Positions 50,671 through 59,208 of a stretch of 64,000 nt of DNA are shown one piece after another. This DNA is from Hyphomicrobium facile (lineage in GTDB: Bacteria > Pseudomonadota > Alphaproteobacteria > Rhizobiales > Hyphomicrobiaceae). The position numbers and the translations under genes were made by a program. Numbering within the stretch: the first letter of the stretch is position 1; every line of letters begins with the position of its first letter. The notes under the pieces were generated by a model, which saw nothing but the letters and a program-made list of their open reading frames with translations, was not told the DNA's origin and searched no databases. The stretch lies in the NCBI RefSeq assembly GCF_900116175.1, contig NZ_FPCH01000001.1:622501-686500 (forward strand), read 5' to 3'.

Positions 50671-51723
50671 TCATACTCCTTCGAGAAGAGTATCGAGGTC
50701 GAATGAGGACCGTTTGCCTAGGTTTTTTCCGTCCTTCTCGAGAAATGCTTCCGCCGCGCGGCGCCCTTCATCCCGCAGCATGCACAGAAACTGCCACTCG
50801 GCGTTGAGTTTGGAGGAATAGCCGAGCGCGACCATCGCCTCACTCGAGATGCGATGAATGCGCATACCGGCCCAAAGTGCGCCCTCGCAGTCGCCCGCAT
50901 TGGCCACCTGCCGCAAAATGGCAATCATGCGCAATTCCTTCATCAGAACGGAATTGAACGAAACCTCGTTGAGCCGATTGAGAATATCGCGCGCGGATTG
51001 GGGTATTTCGGGCCGTTCTATCGGATTGATCTGAATAAGGATCGTATCTTTGGATGTGCATTCGCGGACGAGAGGCGTGATCGTCGGGTTGCCGGAATAG
51101 CCGCCGTCCCAATAGCTTTCGCCATTGATATCGACGGCCTGAAACAGCGTCGGCAGGCAAGCGGATGCGAGGAGGACTTCCGGAGAGATGTCGGCGTTTC
51201 GAAACACGCGGCCCTTGCCTGTTCGCACGTTGGTCGCGGTGACGAACAGCTTGATCGGCGCACGCGCCAGCCGGTTGAAATCGATGTTCTGGAGCAAGAT
51301 CTCGTGAAGCGGATTCGATCCTCCCGGGTTCAAGTCGTAAGGCGAGAACACGCGAGACATCAAATCCATCGCGACGAAAGCCGGGGAGGTGTCGAGCGTC
51401 CAACGTCCGAGCATCACGTCGAGAGGCGTTCGCTGGAAGGGGCTAAGCAAAGCGGCGTGCGATACGTTGCGCCAATATTTTTCCAGGGCGGCGCGCGCTC
51501 CGTCCGCGCCGCCTTCGGCGTGGCCATCAACGAGAACGGCGGCATTCATGGCACCGGCAGATGTGCCGGAAATGCCGTCGATATTGAGCCAGCTTTCCTC
51601 AAGCAGGCGATCCAAGACGCCCCAGGTAAAGGCGCCGTGAGATCCGCCGCCTTGCAAGGCGAGGTCGATCGAACAGGAAGCTCGGCCGGCTTTCCTGCGG
51701 GCGTCAGAATTTTTAGCAGCCAT
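50671..51723 (-). CDS. Patatin-like phospholipase/depolymerase
   Basis: 350 aa. Oxyanion loop LALQGGGSHGAFTWGVLD near 23-40, nucleophile elbow GTSAG near 56-60, and the acid in WDGGYSGNPT near 210, so the Ser-Asp dyad is complete. Patatin-like proteins hydrolyse acyl lipids, and in rhizobia relatives sit beside 3-hydroxybutyrate dehydrogenase and GntP permease genes. No such dehydrogenase is here. First gene of a three-gene minus-strand operon. Confidence 0.85.
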   Translation of the reverse strand: MAAKNSDARRKAGRASCSIDLALQGGGSHGAFTWGVLDRLLEESWLNIDGISGTSAGAMNAAVLVDGHAEGGADGARAALEKYWRNVSHAALLSPFQRTPLDVMLGRWTLDTSPAFVAMDLMSRVFSPYDLNPGGSNPLHEILLQNIDFNRLARAPIKLFVTATNVRTGKGRVFRNADISPEVLLASACLPTLFQAVDINGESYWDGGYSGNPTITPLVRECTSKDTILIQINPIERPEIPQSARDILNRLNEVSFNSVLMKELRMIAILRQVANAGDCEGALWAGMRIHRISSEAMVALGYSSKLNAEWQFLCMLRDEGRRAAEAFLEKDGKNLGKRSSFDLDTLLEGV

Positions 51724-51792
51724 CGTCGCTCACGCTGGACCCAAAAACCCGTCGCCCGCCTGCCGGACCGCAACATTCAACTGCAGACGGCG

Positions 51793-52362
51793 TCACGCCG
51801 GGACTGAACTTCTTTCCTGCCGCAAGCGGCCGCCGAGCGAGATCCACCACACGCCGTGGAGCATGAGATCGATACCGACCAGAAGACCTAGGACCCACAA
51901 CCCGCTAACTGGCCATTGCGCGAGAATGACGAGACCCGCAACGATGCCGACGATACCGGAGATAAGCAGAAGCGAGCCGAACCATTCCCAGTACTGAAAG
52001 GCCTGGAAGATGCGTACAAAGCCCGAGGCGATCAGCGATATCGCGAACACAAGAGTCAGAATGATGGAGGCTCGCGCAGGGTCCGTTATGAGCATCAGCC
52101 CGCAGACGACGTACAGCAGTCCGACGAGAAGTCTGAAGGCGAAGCCGCGCCAATGCTGCGCGGAGAAGGCCTGAAACACCTCGGCCACGCCCGCGACGGC
52201 GAGCAGGATGCCGATGAGAAAGGCGCTGATAACGGTCGCTGCGACGACATCGCCGAGAACGAAGATTCCGGCGAAAAGGAAGATGGCGCCGACGAGAATA
52301 GCGCCCCACCAACTCGGATCTGCCGCTTCCGAACGCGTCTCAAGCATTGGTCTGGCTGTCAT
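51793..52362 (-). CDS. HdeD-like membrane protein (189 aa)
   Basis: Start ATG 52362 with CGGAGG upstream (the frame is open 24 codons further). Six membrane helices in three pairs: WWGAILVGAIFLFAGIFVLG, then LAVAGVAEVFQAFSAQHWRG and later GVWWISLGGRLR. It matches the HdeD/DUF308 family associated with acid resistance in E. coli. Monocistronic. Confidence 0.85.
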   Translation of the reverse strand: MTARPMLETRSEAADPSWWGAILVGAIFLFAGIFVLGDVVAATVISAFLIGILLAVAGVAEVFQAFSAQHWRGFAFRLLVGLLYVVCGLMLITDPARASIILTLVFAISLIASGFVRIFQAFQYWEWFGSLLLISGIVGIVAGLVILAQWPVSGLWVLGLLVGIDLMLHGVWWISLGGRLRQERSSVPA

Positions 52363-52412
52363 GACGAACCTCCGAAACTTCGAAGAAGTTGGCTGTTGAT
52401 ACGATTGCTTGC

Positions 52413-52449
52413 AATCGGCGCCTCCTCGTTTCACGACGAGGCGCCGATT
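52413..52449. repeat. Long interrupted inverted repeat between the hdeD-like gene and the next gene
   Basis: AATCGGCGCC (52413-52422) and GGCGCCGATT (52440-52449) pair perfectly, with four more pairs inside after a 3-nt bulge. No T tract on either side. It lies downstream of the 52484-52783 gene on the minus strand, so it is either an unusual terminator or a leader element of the hdeD-like gene. Confidence 0.5.
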
Positions 52450-52483
52450 ACAATCGCGATGACGAGGATGAGCTTGGAATTCG

Positions 52484-52783
52484 TTACTTATCGGTAGCGT
52501 CTGGTGAGGTCATTTTAGGTACCTCGTTGCTCATGGAGTTGGTCGCCGGGAGTTTCCCGTCGTCCCCCATTCTGTGGGCGGTGCCATCCGTTCCGGTGCT
52601 TGAGCCTGTACCGGCGCCCATATCCGGAACGCGGCCAGTGACGGCGCCGGTCGCCGGAAGCTTGCCGCTGTCGCCCATGGTATGAGATGAGCCGTTTGCG
52701 GCGGGCGTATCTTCAGCTGTTGCCGGGAGAGACGCCGCGCCCAAGAGAAGCGTGGCCGCCGCAGTCGCAAGAATATATTTCAT
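52484..52783 (-). CDS. Secreted small protein with internal repeats (99 aa)
   Basis: ATG 52783 with AAGGAG. Signal peptide about 1-23 (MKYILATAAATLLLGAASLP). The mature part contains two copies of a ~30-residue unit: SHTMGDSGKLPATGAVTGRV and AHRMGDDGKLPATNSMSNEV, both ending with PxM. Gly/Ser/Thr-rich, disordered; no family recognised. Confidence 0.65.
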   Translation of the reverse strand: MKYILATAAATLLLGAASLPATAEDTPAANGSSHTMGDSGKLPATGAVTGRVPDMGAGTGSSTGTDGTAHRMGDDGKLPATNSMSNEVPKMTSPDATDK

Positions 52784-52952
52784 CTTTGGACTCCTTGGTT
52801 ATTTCTCCAAGTGTCCCCCGTCTATTGCGCAGTATAGAGATGATGCGTTATCCGTACCAAAAATTATTTTTTTAAATGGCTAATAGCGTTAATCCGGCAA
52901 TTACCCACATCGAAAAGCCATCGGCTTTTCGATGTGGATTTGACGCTATACG

Positions 52953-53534
52953 TCATTTCTTGCGCGGATCATCTGCCGGATTCACGTAGATGAGATCAAA
53001 AGGTCCATTGCCGACGACCTGGACGACGGTCTCCGTATCGCCTGCCCAAACGTAATGAGGATGATCGGCTGGAAGAAGCAAAATTGATCCCGTCGGCAGG
53101 ATCTTGCCGCTTGCCTTATCGACGGTTTCGCCCATGCCGCTACCCATTGTTCCGCTGAGGACGGTCACGGCTTCGAAGACCGGGTGGATGTGCGGCGGTA
53201 CGACGTAATGTGGAGGGAACTTCGCGCGAATGACAAAGAGCCCCGGTTTCGACGGATCGCCGAAAACGACCGCCGTCTGTGCCCCCTTCGGAAAGGCCGG
53301 ATCGTCTTTGTAGACGATATCTTCGGGCGCCAACTCCTTCGGCATCTCGTGTCCAAATGCCGGCGTCACGAAGAGGATAAGTAGAGAAAGAATTCTCGCC
53401 AGTTTCTTCGCGGCGAACTTCGAGGTTACATCGACGATTCCGGTCTTCTCTGCCGCGCCGTAGGCATAGAATTTGTTTTTTGGCAGCCAATCGTACGTGT
53501 GCAGGGCGATGTTTCTGTCGTTGAATTTCGGCAT
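52953..53534 (-). CDS. Cupin-domain protein, membrane-anchored or secreted (193 aa)
   Basis: ATG 53534 has CTGGAGGA upstream, the clear start, but the hydrophobic segment (RILSLLILFVTPAFG) is at residues ~50-64, preceded by ~48 polar residues. The cupin motifs follow: PPHYVVPPHIHPVFEAVTVL near 115-134, then LPADHPHYVW. The HxH, Glu and later His metal ligands are visible, so it likely binds a metal. Either the signal sequence is internal or translation also starts further inside. It follows the PQQ dehydrogenase gene. Confidence 0.75.
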   Translation of the reverse strand: MPKFNDRNIALHTYDWLPKNKFYAYGAAEKTGIVDVTSKFAAKKLARILSLLILFVTPAFGHEMPKELAPEDIVYKDDPAFPKGAQTAVVFGDPSKPGLFVIRAKFPPHYVVPPHIHPVFEAVTVLSGTMGSGMGETVDKASGKILPTGSILLLPADHPHYVWAGDTETVVQVVGNGPFDLIYVNPADDPRKK

Positions 53535-53711
53535 CAAATTCCTCCAGTTTATTCTTCTAGCCCGGGCGCGGGCGATGCATAGAGTGACGAGGTGGAAAGA
53601 CCGTCGCGTAATCGTCCGACGACAACAATGGCGATTTTCCTGCCGACGTTTGGGTGTTTTGACCGATTTGAACACGGTTGCGAATTTGATCGCGGCTTCG
53701 CGCGAGATCAG

Positions 53712-55538
53712 TCAATTCGATAATGCGAATACGACGACGGCGTCGCCTTGCCGGAATCCCCAGATCTGACTGCCACCGGCGGCGACGGCGATGTACTCGC
53801 GGCCATCGATTTGGAATGCGATGGGAGGTGCGTTGACACCTGCTCCGCAATTGAAGCTCCACAGATGGTCGCCAGTCTTGGCGTCAAATGCGGAAAACTC
53901 GCCGGATCCTTCACCAGTGAAAACCAGTCCGCCGGCAGTCGCGAGTACGCCACCGATAAGAGGTTCGCTGGTCTTCCTCTGCCAAAGGATTTTGCCGGTT
54001 TTCGCGACGTCGATCGCGGTGAGCGTACCCCAATACGGTACGTCAGCGGGTTCAATGGTTGCGAAGTCGACGGCAGGCCTGTCGCTTGTCGCGGGAATTG
54101 TGCCCTTCTTATACAGCGAGGGCATGTGCATCGCGGCGACATACGCAATACCGCTCGTCGCGTCGAAGGAAGTTGGGGACCAATTGGTGCCGCCGCCCAC
54201 ACCAGGCGCGATTAAAACGCCTTCCTTGGTCGCTTGAGCGAAGAGGTTCTGCTGCGGAACAAACGGCTCGGATTTAAATAGTAGACGGCCATCGCGACGG
54301 TCGAGGGTGTAATACCACCCGAGCTTGCTTGCGTGTCCGATTGCGGGAACCGGTTTGCCGTCAACGGTCGCGTCGAACAAAACGGGCGGGCTTGCGACGT
54401 CGTATCCCCACACGTCATGAGGCACGAGCTGGTAGTGCCAAACGCGCTTCCCGGTGTGCACATCGAGCGCGACGAGGCAAACGGTATACAAATTGTCTCC
54501 CGGACGCGTCTCTCCGCTCGCCTGGGGCGAGGGATTGCCGACACCGATGTAGATCAGGCCAAGCGCGGGATCGTAGGCGGGCGTCGGCCAACTGCTGCCA
54601 CCGCCGTGGCGCCATGAATCAGAAAACTTTGGGGCGGCGGCTTTCTCGCCGGCGATGTCGCGATGGAGAGGAATACCGTCTGGTGTCGTTGGAGAATACT
54701 CTCCCTCCCAGCCGGGCTCAGTCGTATCGAATTGCCAGACGCGTTTGCCGGTTTTGACGTCGAAGGCGGCGATGAATCCCGGTCTGCCGAACCGCCCGGC
54801 GACGCCAACCACGGTGCCGAGAGGAGATCCCGGCCGATTGCTGTCGAGATGGAGACCGTAACCGACGCCGTTGATGCCGGCTATGACGAGATCGCCAACC
54901 ACAAGAGGGGGCGCCGCTGAGCCGACGCCGGTCTGTCCCTGGACGTTGGATTTGAGACGCGGGTCACCGCTATCCAGAGAAGACGATTTGTCCTCGCTCA
55001 TTCCTGCTGGATGGGAGGTATCGGGATCGACCAACGGAATATCCCAAGCGACTTGGCCCGACGCGGATTCGAGAGCGACCAGACGAGCGTCAACGGTTGC
55101 TACGAAGACGCGATCCTGGCCCAACGCCGCGCCGCGATTGGCGGGGCCGCAGCAAAGTTTGTAGCCGGATGCGACCTTGTGATCGTATCGCCAGATTTCC
55201 CGGCCTGTGACTGCGTTCAGCGCGACGACATTGGAAAAAGGCGTAGTGACGTACATCACACCATCGGCAACCAGCGGTGTCGTTTGAAAGGTGCCCGCGA
55301 TCCCGGTTTGATAGATCCATTTGGGAACGAGCTTTCCGACGTTTGCAGGTGTGATCTTATCGAGCGGCGAAAAGCGCTGATTGGCGTAGTCGCGGCCCGG
55401 AATAATCCAGTTGTCCTTGTCATCAGCCGCCGCTCGCAAGCGGGCTTCGCTGATCGTCCCCGCAAAACCTTTTTCGCCTCCGGCGAATATCACAGAGGCG
55501 GCAAGCAGACACGCGACTAAGCTCTTCGGGGAAATCAT
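53712..55538 (-). CDS. PQQ-dependent (quinoprotein) dehydrogenase, periplasmic
   Basis: 608 aa, CTGGAGAG before ATG 55538. Signal peptide about 1-26, then an eight-bladed propeller with several W-motifs (IGVGNPSPQ, TGKILWQRKT). The adjacent-cysteine pair at about 129-130 (YKLCCGPANRG) is a hallmark of PQQ alcohol dehydrogenases. The segment PHDVWGYDVASPP near 374 corresponds to HDxWD(Y/M)D of other PQQ enzymes, but the second Asp is Gly here. It oxidises an alcohol or sugar in the periplasm and passes electrons to a c-type cytochrome or quinone. The substrate is unknown; no PQQ synthesis genes are in the window. Confidence 0.88.
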   Translation of the reverse strand: MISPKSLVACLLAASVIFAGGEKGFAGTISEARLRAAADDKDNWIIPGRDYANQRFSPLDKITPANVGKLVPKWIYQTGIAGTFQTTPLVADGVMYVTTPFSNVVALNAVTGREIWRYDHKVASGYKLCCGPANRGAALGQDRVFVATVDARLVALESASGQVAWDIPLVDPDTSHPAGMSEDKSSSLDSGDPRLKSNVQGQTGVGSAAPPLVVGDLVIAGINGVGYGLHLDSNRPGSPLGTVVGVAGRFGRPGFIAAFDVKTGKRVWQFDTTEPGWEGEYSPTTPDGIPLHRDIAGEKAAAPKFSDSWRHGGGSSWPTPAYDPALGLIYIGVGNPSPQASGETRPGDNLYTVCLVALDVHTGKRVWHYQLVPHDVWGYDVASPPVLFDATVDGKPVPAIGHASKLGWYYTLDRRDGRLLFKSEPFVPQQNLFAQATKEGVLIAPGVGGGTNWSPTSFDATSGIAYVAAMHMPSLYKKGTIPATSDRPAVDFATIEPADVPYWGTLTAIDVAKTGKILWQRKTSEPLIGGVLATAGGLVFTGEGSGEFSAFDAKTGDHLWSFNCGAGVNAPPIAFQIDGREYIAVAAGGSQIWGFRQGDAVVVFALSN

Positions 55539-55574
55539 TTCGTCTCTCCAGGCCTGCGATCGAAGAATGCGGGC

Positions 55575-56354
55575 TTAGCGATTGAGATCCTGAGCGGGCA
55601 ACACGGCGTTTGTCCAATCCGTGTTGTCGGGAAGTGCCGCTAACAAATCCGCACCTTGAAGACTTGCGTCTCGGAACGTCGCGTTCGAGAGATCAGCGCT
55701 TCGCAAGTTCGCTCCATCCAGCTTTGCACTCGAAAAATTTGCGAAGCTCAGGTCGGCGCGCTCAAGGGTGACAGCGCTTAGGTCCGCATTCGCGAAGCTC
55801 GCAAAGCGCAACTTGGGTCCGGCGGCGGTCCCCTGGTTGTCCCGGGTGTTGAGCGGGCCGAACCGCGCGCCAGCGAGATGCGCGCCGCTGAAGTCGGTGT
55901 AGTCGAGGATTCCTTCGAGCCACGCGCTCTCGAGATTGGCGTTCCGGAAGGAAGGGGCTTCGTCAATTGTTGGCGACATGCTTGAGAAAACAGATGGCCG
56001 GCGAATAGTCGCCGATCGAAGATTCGCGCCGTCGAAATTTGTCTTCGTGAGCGTGGTCCGATCGAGGTTGGCGCTTTCGAGATTGCAACCGGCGAGATTG
56101 GCGCCGGAGAGATCTGTTCCGAAGAGAGAGGCTCCCTTCAAGTTTGCATGTTTGAAGTCGACGCCGGCCAGATCAAGATTATCAAGCTTCTTGCCGGACA
56201 GGTCGACTGGCCGTTGCGCGGTCGAGGAAAAAAGCTGGCGCACGATCTCGCGGGTGGAGAGATCTGCCGCTTCCGATGAGCCGCAACACAGCATGGCTAA
56301 AAGGAACGCCGCCGCTCTCCTGGCAGGAGTGAACGAGCCGGATTTTTTCTTCAT
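55575..56354 (-). CDS. Secreted pentapeptide-repeat protein (259 aa)
   Basis: ATG 56354 with GGCGGAAAG upstream gives a Lys-rich start and signal sequence (MKKKSGSFTPARRAAAFLLA). A longer form from ATG 56417 would overlap the DUF2380 stop as TGATG. From ~residue 45 there are about 25 pentapeptide units of the A(D/N)LxX type (VDFKHANLKGASLFGTDLSG and later). These fold as a right-handed quadrilateral beta helix. An exported copy beside a PQQ enzyme may act as a periplasmic scaffold. It lies 36 nt upstream of the PQQ dehydrogenase, in one operon. Confidence 0.85.
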   Translation of the reverse strand: MKKKSGSFTPARRAAAFLLAMLCCGSSEAADLSTREIVRQLFSSTAQRPVDLSGKKLDNLDLAGVDFKHANLKGASLFGTDLSGANLAGCNLESANLDRTTLTKTNFDGANLRSATIRRPSVFSSMSPTIDEAPSFRNANLESAWLEGILDYTDFSGAHLAGARFGPLNTRDNQGTAAGPKLRFASFANADLSAVTLERADLSFANFSSAKLDGANLRSADLSNATFRDASLQGADLLAALPDNTDWTNAVLPAQDLNR

Positions 56355-56416
56355 TTGCTTTCCGCCTAGCCCAGTACCGGCTTCTGCCGATACAGGTCCG
56401 TTCGAGACGACGGGCA

Positions 56417-56974
56417 TCAACCCTGCGCGTTCGGCAGCAGGTAGTTCTGTACGAGGTAGTGTATGCCCCGTATCCAGGATTCATCCGTGTTGTTGCGAAG
56501 GTCGACGCTGTGGACGAAGCCAATGCGCTGGTTCGGCACGTCGGCGATATAGACGTTGAGGTTGAGGATGAGGTTCGAAATCTTTTGAACGCGGATCCAC
56601 GCGACCCGCTCTACGTTGAGATTGCGGCCGTAGTCGAACTCGCAACCGCCGCACACTCCGACCGCCTGACCAGCTTCGATTTTTTGTTGTTCCGTGGCTG
56701 GAACGGAGACGAAGGTATATTTCCCTGAGTCCGCGAGCATCTTCTTGAACGCTGCCGAAACAAGCCTCATTCGGTTGCGTTCCGCGTCGCTCGTTGGCTC
56801 GTATCCCTCGTTGTCGTTTTGCATTTGGATGCCGAGGAAGGCGATGCGTTGCGGATCGGCGTGCGCCGGCATCGCGGCGAAGACGCTAATCGCGAACGCG
56901 GAGATGATTTGCAGCGCATGCTTAACCCAGCCGGTTCGTACCCGCATCGCCGCAGAAGTCATGATGTTCGGCAT
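56417..56974 (-). CDS. DUF2380/DUF3280-type periplasmic protein (185 aa)
   Basis: AAGGGA before ATG 56974. Signal peptide about 1-40, mature domain with QRIAFLGIQMQND, GQAVGVCGGCEFDYGRNLNV (CGGC pair) and RVQKISNLILNLNVYIADVP. This domain is found near methanol- and PQQ-linked genes in methylotrophs; its role is not known to me. First gene of the operon divergent from the kinase. Confidence 0.75.
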   Translation of the reverse strand: MPNIMTSAAMRVRTGWVKHALQIISAFAISVFAAMPAHADPQRIAFLGIQMQNDNEGYEPTSDAERNRMRLVSAAFKKMLADSGKYTFVSVPATEQQKIEAGQAVGVCGGCEFDYGRNLNVERVAWIRVQKISNLILNLNVYIADVPNQRIGFVHSVDLRNNTDESWIRGIHYLVQNYLLPNAQG

Positions 56975-57160
56975 GGATTTTCCCTTAAACTTGGCGGATT
57001 TCGCGCTAAACGTCCTGCCAATAGAATGGGGTTCTGCGGCGTCTGATACAATGGCGAAATCCCTGAAGACTTTTGGGCAAATCCCACGATCTGCGCTGGG
57101 CCTTCTTCACAGCGTCGGGACCTTGGCCTAACCGTCTATCTCCGGAAGGGAGCGGTTCGT

Positions 57161-58525
57161 ATGGATCTTAAGCTGCTTTTGGTGCGTCGCATCGTTCTCG
57201 TCGCACTCGCGTGTTTCGCGTTCGGATCGGCGTATTCGATTTATTGGTCTGCAATCGCGGCCAAGCGTCAGAATGAGCTGCTGGCTGAGTCGGTTGGTCG
57301 CCAGCTGGATCTGCAGCTCGTACGAATCCAGACCGCTCTCGATATTCCGAAGAGATTTCCCGACTGGGATCTCGTGACGACGTACGCGCTACAACCTGGC
57401 CAGTGCATTCAGCTCTCAGACGTCAATGGGAAGGTGATCCGGTCAAGCTGCGAAGGCGTAAACACGGCCGGTGTATCAACGCCAGATTGGTTCTTCGCGG
57501 CGTACAGACATCTTCTCAATGCGGCTGCGCCGGCTGCACGGCACCTTTCCTATCGGGGAACGCCGCAGGGGGAGGTGATCGCGAGTTCGGATCCTATCGC
57601 GACAGCGGCGCAGGCGTGGACCACCATTTCTCCAATGCTGGGCCTCTCCGCTTTTCTTATCGCAACGCTCTGCGTCGTGACGTACTGGGTCATCGACCGA
57701 GCGCTTGCGCCTACCAAGGAAATTCTCGCCGGATTGAACCGATTAGCGCAAGGCGACCTCGAATGCCGATTGCCGGCATTTCGTCTTGCCGAGCTCAACC
57801 GCATCAGTGAAGTTTTCAACTCGCTTTCGCGCGATCTCTCCAAGGCGATGGCGGACCGTACCGAACTGGCGCGCAAGCTTGTCGATGCTCAGGAACAGGA
57901 ACGATTGCACATCGCACGGGAACTTCATGACGACGTTGCGCAGCAGCTTAGCGGCATCAATGCCGTCGCCGCATGCGTGCGCAGTAAGTTCCATCGCAAC
58001 GATCCGACGGCAGCCGAAGACGCCAGCGAGCTGGAAGCCATGACATCAGAGCTAATCGGGTCCCTCCGAAAGACCCTGGCGTACCTTCGGCCTTCAGAGA
58101 TCGATGACCTTGGCTTGATCCAAAGCCTTCGTGGTCTGGTCGAGAAACACAACTCGCTCGCGCAGGGCACGACGCACTTTACATTGGAAGCTCAAGGCGA
58201 CCTGGCGGATTTGAGTTCAGAAGCGAGCGCCCATGTCTACCGCATCGTCCAGGAGGCGCTGACCAACGCAGCAAAGCACGCCCGCGCCCACAATGTTCAC
58301 GTGAAGCTCAACAAATATCGCGAGAATGGCGCGGACAAGATCGAGCTCGCTGTCGATGACGACGGCTGCGGGATTACCTCGGAAGGCAAAGGCGGGCTCG
58401 GTAGCTGGGGGATCATCGGCATGCGAGAGCGCGTTCTTGCCTTGAGCGGCCGTTTCGCCGCCGGCCCTAACCCGTCCGGTGGTTTTGGTCTGCGTGTTGA
58501 ATTTCTCGCGCAGCCGGGAAGCTGA
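57161..58525 (+). CDS. Sensor histidine kinase, NarX/MoxY-like (HisKA_3)
   Basis: 454 aa, AAGGGAG before ATG 57161. Membrane helix ~8-30, a periplasmic sensor region of ~120 residues with two cysteines (QPGQCIQLSDVNG, RSSCEGVN), second helix ~158-180, HAMP (LAPTKEILAGLNRLAQGDLE), then HisKA_3 with the phospho-acceptor His near 256 in RELHDDVAQQL and the ATPase (DDDGCGIT, GGLGSWGIIGMRERV). It pairs with the next gene and is divergent from the PQQ operon, so it probably senses a periplasmic cue for that operon. Confidence 0.9.
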   Translation: MDLKLLLVRRIVLVALACFAFGSAYSIYWSAIAAKRQNELLAESVGRQLDLQLVRIQTALDIPKRFPDWDLVTTYALQPGQCIQLSDVNGKVIRSSCEGVNTAGVSTPDWFFAAYRHLLNAAAPAARHLSYRGTPQGEVIASSDPIATAAQAWTTISPMLGLSAFLIATLCVVTYWVIDRALAPTKEILAGLNRLAQGDLECRLPAFRLAELNRISEVFNSLSRDLSKAMADRTELARKLVDAQEQERLHIARELHDDVAQQLSGINAVAACVRSKFHRNDPTAAEDASELEAMTSELIGSLRKTLAYLRPSEIDDLGLIQSLRGLVEKHNSLAQGTTHFTLEAQGDLADLSSEASAHVYRIVQEALTNAAKHARAHNVHVKLNKYRENGADKIELAVDDDGCGITSEGKGGLGSWGIIGMRERVLALSGRFAAGPNPSGGFGLRVEFLAQPGS

Positions 58526-58527
58526 TT

Positions 58528-59175
58528 ATGAAGAAAATTCGTGTTCTCCTTGTCGATGATCATGCTGTTGTGCGGCAGGGGTATCGCCGGCTGATTGAAA
58601 GCCAAAACGAAATCGAGGTGGTGGGCGAGGCAAGCGACGCCAGCTCGGGCTATCAGTCATACAAAAATCTTACGCCCGACGTGACGGTGCTCGATATCTC
58701 AATGCCGGGGCGGGGAGGAATAGACGTCGTGCAGCAGTTGCGGCGCTATGACCCCGATGCGCGGATCCTCATGTTCACGATGCACGCGAATGCATCGTAT
58801 GCCGAACAGGCATTCAAAGCAGGCGCGCAAGGTTACGTGACGAAAAGCAGCCCGCCAGACGATCTTATCAGTGCAATCAAGACGGTGTTTTCGGGCCGGC
58901 CAGCTCTTTGCGCGGAAATCAACAGCGCCATAGCGGCCAACCGGCTGTTTCAAGAAGAGTCTGCATTGGAATTGCTCTCGCCGCGCGAATTCGAAATCTT
59001 GCGGATGATCCTGGACGAGAAAACCACCGATGAGATCGCGAACGCCTTCAACTTGAGTCCCAAAACCGTTGCCAATTACCATTACGCCATCAAGTCCAAG
59101 CTGGGCGTCCGGACCGACATCGAGCTCGTCTATTATTGTCTGAAGCAAGGACTTGCGACGCCGCCAGTCGCGTAA
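58528..59175 (+). CDS. NarL-family response regulator (MoxX-like)
   Basis: 215 aa, two nt after the kinase stop. Receiver domain with VLLVDDH, phospho-acceptor Asp near 55 in VTVLDISMPGRGG, and Lys near 105; C-terminal LuxR-type HTH (LSPREFEILRMILDEKTTDE, then LSPKTVANYHYAIKSKLGV). Partner of the preceding kinase; likely target is the divergent PQQ dehydrogenase operon, by analogy with MoxYX. Confidence 0.92.
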   Translation: MKKIRVLLVDDHAVVRQGYRRLIESQNEIEVVGEASDASSGYQSYKNLTPDVTVLDISMPGRGGIDVVQQLRRYDPDARILMFTMHANASYAEQAFKAGAQGYVTKSSPPDDLISAIKTVFSGRPALCAEINSAIAANRLFQEESALELLSPREFEILRMILDEKTTDEIANAFNLSPKTVANYHYAIKSKLGVRTDIELVYYCLKQGLATPPVA

Positions 59176-59208
59176 AATATAGCGTCGCAGCTCGGCGAGA
59201 CATCTCCG

